A DNA stretch of 64,000 bases from assembly GCA_021228405.1 (NCBI GenBank), contig JAJQRF010000010.1, positions 111,010-175,009 of the forward strand, given 5' to 3'. Source of the stretch: Pyrinomonadaceae bacterium (GTDB lineage: Bacteria; Acidobacteriota; Blastocatellia; Pyrinomonadales; Pyrinomonadaceae). Below are positions 6,780 to 12,425 of the stretch, in pieces; position 1 is the first letter of the stretch, and the number at the start of each line of letters is the position of its first letter. Below the pieces are notes generated by a model, which was given only the letters and a program-made list of their open reading frames with translations, ran no database searches and was not told the origin of the DNA. The translations under genes and the position numbers were made by a program.

Positions 6780-9275
6780 ATGAATCAAACAACCTTTTCA
6801 TCGCTGGAATACAGCCGACTGCTCGCGCTCTTTACGTCGCAGGCGCAAACGCCGATGGGCAAGGCGCGGTTTGAAAAGCTCGCGCCGCTGACGCATTTGC
6901 CCGAGCTTGAAAAACAGCTTCGAGCCGTTTCCGAAACCATCAAACTCAACGAGGAAAAGCAGGTTTCGTGGTCGTTCAGCGGTTTGGAAGACCCGGCGGA
7001 CGCGGTCGCCATTCTGCGCATCAAAGGCGCGACGCTCGAACCCGTGCGGCTTTTGGAAGTGACCCGCGTCTGCAATCAGGCACTTTTTGCGCGTTCGATG
7101 ATCGCGCCCGAAAAGGAATTCGTCCCGACGCTCTGGGAGATCGTCGCCAGCATTCCGCCACAGCTTTTTGCCGCGCTTGAAAAGATCAATAAAAAACTTC
7201 TGCCTTCGGGCGAGATCGACGATTCGGCATCGCCTGAACTCCAACGTCTGCGCCGTGAGATCAACGCGCAACGCGCACGTCTGCAAAAATCGCTCGAATC
7301 CGCGATGCGAAGCGCGGGCGATGCGATCCAGGATCAGATCGTGACACAGCGCAACGAACGTTACGTGATTCCCGTCAAAGCCGATTTTCGCGGCAAGGTC
7401 GGCGGCGTGGCGCACGGTTTTTCGTCGTCGGGCGCGACCGTCTTCATCGAACCGCTCGACGCGATCGAAGCAAACAACGAACTGCAAAACCTGAAAGGCA
7501 AGGAAGAACGCGAAATCGCGCGAATCTTGTTTTCATTGACCGAAGAACTCCGCGAACAGCTTCCGTCCATCGAACTCGCCGTTTCAGCCGTCGCCGAACT
7601 CGATTTTATCAAGACGAAAGTCGAATTTGCCCGCAAATTCAAAGCCATCGTGCCGACAATTTCCGACGACGAAACGCTCGATCTAGTTGACGCAAGACAT
7701 CCTCTTTTAGAAGAAAATATTCGTTCGTCGTTAGTTGTTAGTGGTTCGTTGCAAAAACAAAAAACAAACAACGCACAACGCACGACGAACGACGAACAAG
7801 CCAAAGAAATCGTTCCGGTTTCATTCAAATTAACCAAACGCAATTCGGTGATGATTATTTCAGGCGCGAACGCGGGCGGAAAAACGGTCGTGATGAAAAC
7901 CGCCGGATTGTTGAGCCTGATGGCGATTTCGGGCTTGCCCGTTCCGGCGCGCGAAGCAACGATTCCCTTTTATAAATCGGTGCTCGCGGACATCGGCGAT
8001 CATCAATCCTTAAGCGCGAATCTTTCGACGTTTTCATCGCATATTTCAAATATCGCCGCGATGATGCGCGATTGTTCCGCGCCTTCGCTCGTTCTGCTCG
8101 ATGAAGTCGGAACAGGCACCGACCCCGAAGAAGGTTCGGCGTTGGGCGTGGCGATCGTCGATTATTTCCGCCGCAACTGCGGCGCGCAGGTCATCGCTTC
8201 GACGCATTATCGGGGGCTTAAAATCTATGCCGCGAACGATGAGAACGTCATCAACGCGTCGGTCGAATTCAATGAGAAAACGCTTCAACCGACTTACAGA
8301 TTGCTGGTCGGATTGGCGGGCGCGTCTTCGGGAATCGAGATTGCGCGTCGTTTCGGAATCCGCGACGACGTGATCGCCGTTGCACGTCAAAATCTCGATA
8401 TTTCGGCGCGTGAAGCCGAAAATTATCTGCGGAAATTGCAGGACGAAACGCGCCAGGCTGAAGATTTGCGCGTCGCGCTCGAAGAAGAACGCGAGGCGAC
8501 CGCGACGAAATATGCGATGCTCGACATCGAGGCGGGCAAAAAGGAAAAGGAACGCAAACGCCAGTTTGAAAAAGAACTCGCGCAGACCATCGAAAATTTC
8601 GATAAACAATCGCGCGCCTTTATCAGTTCGATCGAGGACAAAGCCCTGAAAAACAAACTCGAAAAGGAACGCATCGCCCGCAAAGCGGAATTAAATCGAG
8701 CGGTTTTGAATAAAGTCCAAAGCCCGTCGAAAGGCGGTCGCTGGTCGGCTTTCAGTAATCAAAATCAAACAACGAAAGACGAACGACGAACGACGAACGA
8801 CGAACCGATCAAAGTCGGTTCAAAAGTCCGCACGAGCTTCGGAAACGTCGGCGTGGTCGAACGAATGGACAAGGAAGTTGCCGAAGTTCTGGTCGGCGGA
8901 ATGCGTCTGCGCGAACGCCTCAAAAATCTGCAAGCTGTCGGCGAACCCGAAAACGATCAATCGCAATCGCTCGGCGAAAAGCTCCAAAATCAGGCGAAAG
9001 GCTCGAATCTGCGCCTTGATGCCGAAGACGCAAACGCCGAACTGAACCTGATCGGCAAAACGACCTCGGATGCCGAATACGATCTCGACCGTTTTCTGGA
9101 CGAAGCCTATCTCGCCGCCCTGCCGCGTGTGCGCATCATTCACGGTTTCGGCACGGGCGCATTGAAAAATTTCGTCCATCATTTTCTAAAATCGCACCCG
9201 CACGTTTCCCGCTTTAACTTTGCCCCGCAGGATCAGGGCGGAAACGGCGCAACGGTCGCGGAACTGAAACAATAG
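6780..9275 (+). CDS. mutS2: endonuclease MutS2
   Basis: 831 residues. A core domain leads to the Walker A motif GANAGGKT and Walker B LVLLDEVGTGTDPEEGSALG, then a coiled-coil clamp region rich in Glu/Lys/Arg, and a C-terminal Smr domain (ELNLIGKTTSDAEYDLD, then IIHGFGTGALKNF). MutS2 family proteins act on recombination intermediates and stalled ribosomes. The start at MNQTTFSSLEYSRLL fits the family; the frame is open upstream only because it runs through array A. Two low-complexity stretches, about residues 317-341 and 658-676, derive from heptamer repeats inserted in frame. The Smr LDLRG motif reads LNLIG here. A degenerate copy of the gene's 3' end lies about 1 kb downstream. Confidence 0.95.
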   Translation: MNQTTFSSLEYSRLLALFTSQAQTPMGKARFEKLAPLTHLPELEKQLRAVSETIKLNEEKQVSWSFSGLEDPADAVAILRIKGATLEPVRLLEVTRVCNQALFARSMIAPEKEFVPTLWEIVASIPPQLFAALEKINKKLLPSGEIDDSASPELQRLRREINAQRARLQKSLESAMRSAGDAIQDQIVTQRNERYVIPVKADFRGKVGGVAHGFSSSGATVFIEPLDAIEANNELQNLKGKEEREIARILFSLTEELREQLPSIELAVSAVAELDFIKTKVEFARKFKAIVPTISDDETLDLVDARHPLLEENIRSSLVVSGSLQKQKTNNAQRTTNDEQAKEIVPVSFKLTKRNSVMIISGANAGGKTVVMKTAGLLSLMAISGLPVPAREATIPFYKSVLADIGDHQSLSANLSTFSSHISNIAAMMRDCSAPSLVLLDEVGTGTDPEEGSALGVAIVDYFRRNCGAQVIASTHYRGLKIYAANDENVINASVEFNEKTLQPTYRLLVGLAGASSGIEIARRFGIRDDVIAVARQNLDISAREAENYLRKLQDETRQAEDLRVALEEEREATATKYAMLDIEAGKKEKERKRQFEKELAQTIENFDKQSRAFISSIEDKALKNKLEKERIARKAELNRAVLNKVQSPSKGGRWSAFSNQNQTTKDERRTTNDEPIKVGSKVRTSFGNVGVVERMDKEVAEVLVGGMRLRERLKNLQAVGEPENDQSQSLGEKLQNQAKGSNLRLDAEDANAELNLIGKTTSDAEYDLDRFLDEAYLAALPRVRIIHGFGTGALKNFVHHFLKSHPHVSRFNFAPQDQGGNGATVAELKQ
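7728..7800. repeat. heptamer repeat inserted in frame within mutS2 (first)
   Basis: TTCGTCGTTAGTTG-type heptamers on the left are mirrored by AACGCACAACGCACGACGAAC-type heptamers on the right, forming an imperfect inverted repeat around an A-rich centre. It encodes a Gln/Asn/Thr-rich insert (about residues 317-341) between conserved MutS2 segments. Confidence 0.7.
8776..8807. repeat. heptamer repeat inserted in frame within mutS2 (second)
   Basis: Four consecutive copies of GACGAAC, preceded by a related degenerate copy, encode the stretch DERRTTNDE just before the conserved segment IKVGSKVRT. The insertion lies in the linker before the Smr-proximal part of MutS2. Confidence 0.75.
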
Positions 9276-9286
9276 TAGGGAGTTTT

Positions 9287-10264
9287 ATGAAGAATTTCTT
9301 TGTAGTTTTTTTACTTGTTCTCTTTACAAGTATTTTTTGCTTTGCACAGACGGAAGAGCCGGAACAGCCTGAAGAAAATTGGCTGAAAGAATATAAAATT
9401 TACAATATGGATTTTATCAACTTTCGCTACGACCTGTATTCAAAAGGCGATCTCAAACGATTCAGAGAAATGCTCGATCAATTTAAGAGTGTCAAATCGA
9501 ACGATAAATGGGACGGAACTTATATTGACGGTCAGGAAGTCGGGTTTACAACTTTTACGTGGAATACGGAAGTCGGTTTTGTAGATTTTTATGTTTACAC
9601 CTGTTATCCCGAACTACGGGTTTTAAATTACGGCAGAGTCGAAAATACTCCAAGCTACATTCAAATCTACCGTGAAAACTCAAAACCGTATGAGGGAATT
9701 AACAGCAAAAAATATATCAAAGTTAAATGGGGCGAAGCTCAGTTTTTGGTTGAAGAACCGTCGCTCTCGGCATTTGCCGAAAAAGCCGTCGGTATTTACG
9801 TCGAACCCGAAGAAACGGAAAACGGCGATAATCATAAATGGTATAAATATTTGTCGCGCGGAATGAAGGAAGATAAATTAAACGGACTTCCCGAATTTCC
9901 GGGCGAGTATAAACATTTAAAGCGTTTACCCGTTCAGGCGAAAATAATTTCGGTCGGAAAGAGAAAACTCGTCAAGGATTTTGAAGACCCGCTTAGTAGC
10001 GAACAATCCGCCGTATATGAAATCCGTTTAGATTCGGGTGAAAAAGCAGGTATCAGAAAAGGTCTAAAACTTTATATTGAAAAAACCGGAGAGGAAGTGA
10101 AAATAATCAGCGTCGGTCAAAACAATGCAATCGGAAAATTGGTCAGAAATATCGATGAGGATGGAAAAGATTCTTGTGTTGACGGTAATTACCGGAAAAC
10201 ACTTTGTCAAAAAATTAAACCGTCATTTATCGCCAAAAGCATTGTCGGTCAAATTTGGTATTAA
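9287..10264 (+). CDS. exported protein of unknown function
   Basis: 325 residues with a signal peptide (MKNFFVVFLLVLFTS, cut near CFAQ). The mature protein is charged and aromatic-rich, with repeated KIISVG segments near residues 220 and 270 that suggest a small internal duplication in the C-terminal half. I recognise no family. The start is supported by TAGGGAG upstream of the ATG, only 11 bases after mutS2. It is more AT-rich than mutS2 and dnaG. A decayed copy of the mutS2 3' end follows at 10272-10306, so this gene appears to have been inserted into the mutS2-dnaG junction. Confidence 0.7.
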   Translation: MKNFFVVFLLVLFTSIFCFAQTEEPEQPEENWLKEYKIYNMDFINFRYDLYSKGDLKRFREMLDQFKSVKSNDKWDGTYIDGQEVGFTTFTWNTEVGFVDFYVYTCYPELRVLNYGRVENTPSYIQIYRENSKPYEGINSKKYIKVKWGEAQFLVEEPSLSAFAEKAVGIYVEPEETENGDNHKWYKYLSRGMKEDKLNGLPEFPGEYKHLKRLPVQAKIISVGKRKLVKDFEDPLSSEQSAVYEIRLDSGEKAGIRKGLKLYIEKTGEEVKIISVGQNNAIGKLVRNIDEDGKDSCVDGNYRKTLCQKIKPSFIAKSIVGQIWY

Positions 10265-10271
10265 ACTATTT

Positions 10272-10306
10272 GAAACGGCGTAATGATCGCAGAATTGAAG
10301 CAGTAA
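10272..10306 (+). pseudogene. degenerate copy of the mutS2 3' end
   Basis: Aligns base for base with 9241-9275 at the end of mutS2. Mismatches are scattered and mostly at third codon positions. In frame the copy reads NGVMIAELKQ then stop, against NGATVAELKQ in mutS2. The pattern suggests either an old duplication or a second, diverged mutS2 end brought in with the intervening gene. Confidence 0.7.
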
Positions 10307-10346
10307 AATTATTGACAAAATCCGGAATGATGCGGAAAATCACAGT

Positions 10347-10578
10347 ATGAACGCAACGATCGGACTTATCATTGCCGAAAAATGTCGAGATCAGCGAGTT
10401 TGAGGTGAAATTGACAGTTGCCTCGAAGCTTTACGAGTTCGGCAGACTTTCATCGGGACAAGCCGCCGAAATAGCGGATTTATCATAACGTGCATTTCTC
10501 GAAATTATCGGCAAATATAATGTTCCGGTTTTCGGTTATGACGAAAACGAGCTGGAAGAAGATTTGCAAAATCAATGA
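10347..10578 (+). pseudogene. UPF0175-family antitoxin remnant
   Basis: A frame from about 10372 reads LPKNVEISEFEVK, then LTVASKLYEFGRLSSGQAAE, IADLS, a TAA stop, and continues RAFLEIIGKYNVPVFGYDEN to a TGA at 10576-10578. This is the full pattern of the UPF0175 antitoxin family (helix-turn-helix proteins paired with DUF3368 toxins). The internal stop falls in the recognition helix, and the N-terminal MNATI start is in a different frame, so the gene is dead. The stop overlaps the start of the toxin remnant, as in intact pairs. Confidence 0.75.
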
Positions 10579-10815
10579 ACCGGGCGGTTATCATTGCCGA
10601 TGCAAGTTGTCTGATCGTTTTGCAAAACATCCGCGAATTATCATTGCTTCAAAAATTATTCGGCGAAGTTTTCATCACTACAGCAACTCGGCATAATCTT
10701 ACTTGCCAAGAAAAAAGGTCTGATCGATTCCGTCGAAAATTTATTGCAAAAACTCGAAAGTGCCGATTTTAGAATCCCGGAAAAATTAAAAGCCGGGATT
10801 TTGGATGAAAATTAA
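10575..10815 (+). pseudogene. DUF3368 (PIN-like) toxin remnant with internal deletion
   Basis: Begins MNRAVIIADASCLIVLQNIR, then LSLLQKLFGEVFITTATRHN, matching the N-terminal half of DUF3368 PIN-like toxins. The frame then shifts. Another frame carries the typical C-terminal part GIILLAKKKGLIDSV, then LLQKLESADFRIPEKLKAGI and LDEN before the stop. The middle of the domain, including expected acidic residues, is missing. With the UPF0175 remnant before it, this is a ruined toxin-antitoxin pair. Confidence 0.78.
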
Positions 10816-10853
10816 TGTTTGATTTAAGACTATAAATAAGCAAACCGAAAAAG

Positions 10854-10918
10854 GCTCGACGACCAATATTTTATTGATGATCTGAAAAATCGCGCCCTCC
10901 TGGTGCGGATCGTGGAGA
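10854..10918 (+). pseudogene. truncated copy of the dnaG 5' end (first)
   Basis: Matches the first part of dnaG (12427 onward), including a long identical stretch (ACGACCAATATTTTATTGAT and the bases that follow, through ATCGCGCC), then TGGTGCGGATCGTGGAGA with a few changes. The ATG is lost and no open frame continues. It sits between the dead UPF0175/DUF3368 pair and the first antitoxin-PIN cassette. The remaining bases to 10977 hold only the leader of that cassette (AGGAG before the antitoxin start). Confidence 0.85.
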
Positions 10919-10977
10919 ATCAAGGAAATTCTTTTAATTTAGAATTTTTCGCGTAAAATAGATTAGGAGAAATTAAT

Positions 10978-11226
10978 ATGCAAACTGAATTAATTGAACA
11001 AATCATACATTTACCGATTCCTGAACGAATCGAGATAATCGAGCGGATTTCAAGAAGTCTGCGTGAAGATTTGCGCGAAAGTGACTATGGAAATGATAAA
11101 TTAGAACGCCGCAAAACGGCTTATGAACGTTTGCGCGGAATTGCCTCGGTTAAAGGAAAAACTCCGCCGACGGACGAAGAAGTAAAGGAAGATTACATCG
11201 ACTATATTTCGGAGAAATATAAATGA
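10978..11226 (+). CDS. antitoxin of PIN cassette 1
   Basis: 82 residues. The N-terminal half (ELIEQIIHLPIPERIEIIER) resembles short helical antitoxin DNA-binding domains, and the C-terminal half carries GKTPPTDEEVKEDYI and the ending ISEKYK, nearly identical to the antitoxin of the second cassette. Such C-terminal tails usually wrap around the PIN toxin. AGGAG precedes the start. The stop overlaps the PIN gene start, the usual arrangement of antitoxin-PIN operons. The specific antitoxin family was not identified with certainty. Confidence 0.75.
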   Translation: MQTELIEQIIHLPIPERIEIIERISRSLREDLRESDYGNDKLERRKTAYERLRGIASVKGKTPPTDEEVKEDYIDYISEKYK

Positions 11227-11642
11227 TGCGCGTTCTGCTCGATACGAATGTCGTTTTGGATTTCGTTCTTCAACGGCAACCATTTTTTATCGAAGCAGAC
11301 GAGATTTTTTTTCGTTTGAGGAACGATGAATTTGAAGGTTTTGTTTCGCCGATCACGCCGATCAATGTTTTTTACACGACGCGAAAAGAAATAGATAAAA
11401 CAACGGCTTTTATTGCAATCGAAGAACTTTTGAATTTAGTCGAAATTTCAAAAAGCAACAATCAAATTTATCAAACCGCGCTTTCAATCAACTTCAATGA
11501 TTACGAAGATGCCGTCCAGCACGAATGCGCCGTTGCCGAAAATCTTGACGCAATTGTGACGCGAAACCCGAAAGATTTTAAGAATGGTTCGGTAAAAGTA
11601 TATTCTCCTGACGATTTTCTCAAGTATTTGCAAACGATTTAA
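11223..11642 (+). CDS. PIN-domain toxin of cassette 1
   Basis: 139 residues, single PIN domain. The N-terminus RVLLDTNVVLDFVLQRQPF gives the first catalytic Asp. Later acidic positions are in DYEDAVQHE and the IVTRNPKDF segment. PIN toxins are Mg-dependent ribonucleases, commonly of the VapC type. By comparison with its paralogue, translation may start at the second ATG (11226). The gene ends TAATG, and the ATG belongs to a truncated dnaG copy. It shares its architecture and ending (SPDDFL, then LQTI) with the second PIN gene, so the cassettes are a tandem duplication. Confidence 0.85.
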   Translation: MMRVLLDTNVVLDFVLQRQPFFIEADEIFFRLRNDEFEGFVSPITPINVFYTTRKEIDKTTAFIAIEELLNLVEISKSNNQIYQTALSINFNDYEDAVQHECAVAENLDAIVTRNPKDFKNGSVKVYSPDDFLKYLQTI

Positions 11643-11746
11643 TGCTCTACGACCAATATTTTATTGATGATCTGAAAAATCGCGCTGATTTGATGTTGAA
11701 AATTAATCTGAATCGAAGTTGGTGTTACAATTATTTTCGGAGGTAA
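11642..11746 (+). pseudogene. truncated copy of the dnaG 5' end (second)
   Basis: The first 44 bases, starting with ATG, are identical to the start of dnaG at 12425, including the TAATG overlap with the preceding PIN gene. The sequence then diverges and leaves an open frame of 34 codons (MLYDQYFIDDLKNRADL, then unrelated residues) ending at a TAA just before the second antitoxin. It could still be translated as a small peptide, but it is best read as a scar. Confidence 0.9.
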
Positions 11747-11751
11747 ACATA

Positions 11752-12009
11752 ATGACGCAACAGCAGATAGTTCAGGAATTCAAGACTTATCCGAAGGCGC
11801 AAAAATCGGTTATTATCAGACAGCTTTTACGAATTTTTGAAGAAGATTTGGAAGAAAATACGCAAAACGGGAAAGAACTTTCAATCGCGGAACGCACAGC
11901 AATAGTCGATAGTTTACGCGGAATTGCGGCAGTCGAGGGCAAAACGCCGCCGACGGATGAAGAAGTAAAAGAGGATTACATCAACTATATTTCGGAGAAA
12001 TATAAATAA
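11752..12009 (+). CDS. antitoxin of PIN cassette 2
   Basis: 85 residues (MTQQQIVQEFKTYPKAQKSV at the start). The N-terminal half differs from that of cassette 1, but the C-terminal half (LRGIAAVEGKTPPTDEEVKE and the ending ISEKYK) is almost identical, so the toxin-binding part is the better conserved. CGGAGG precedes this ATG at a good distance, which favours it over an upstream in-frame start. The TAA stop overlaps the PIN start as TAATG. Confidence 0.78.
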   Translation: MTQQQIVQEFKTYPKAQKSVIIRQLLRIFEEDLEENTQNGKELSIAERTAIVDSLRGIAAVEGKTPPTDEEVKEDYINYISEKYK

Positions 12010-12425
12010 TGCGCGTTTTGCTCGATAACGATGTCATTTTGGATTTTCTTCTGCAAAGACAACCGTTTTACAGTTCAGCAAACCGGATTTTTATTCACCT
12101 GCAAAATAAAGAAATTCAGGTTTATATTTCGACGATTACTCCGATCAACGCTTTTTACACGACACGCAAGGAAAAAGGCAAAGACATCGCATTCAGAGCG
12201 GTTGAAGGTTTGCTGAAAATCGTCGAGGTTTGCCGCACGAATAAATCGGTTTTACAAGATGCCTTCACGCTGAATTTCAGTGATTTTGAAGATGCCGTTC
12301 AGTGCGCTTCGGCGATTGCCGAAAATCTGGACGCAATCGTCACGCGCAACGCAAAAGATTATAAACTTTCTCCGATAAAAGTGTTTTCTCCCGACGATTT
12401 TCTTCAACATTTGCAAACTATTTAA
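12009..12425 (+). CDS. PIN-domain toxin of cassette 2
   Basis: 138 residues, PIN domain, paralogue of the cassette 1 toxin. It starts MRVLLDNDVILDFLLQRQPF. The LDTN motif of cassette 1 is LDND here, so the first Asp is kept but the next two residues changed. Acidic residues in DFEDAVQ and the IVTRNAKDY segment remain. Its stop overlaps the ATG of dnaG (TAATG), so primase translation may depend on ribosomes that finish this toxin. Confidence 0.87.
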   Translation: MRVLLDNDVILDFLLQRQPFYSSANRIFIHLQNKEIQVYISTITPINAFYTTRKEKGKDIAFRAVEGLLKIVEVCRTNKSVLQDAFTLNFSDFEDAVQCASAIAENLDAIVTRNAKDYKLSPIKVFSPDDFLQHLQTI

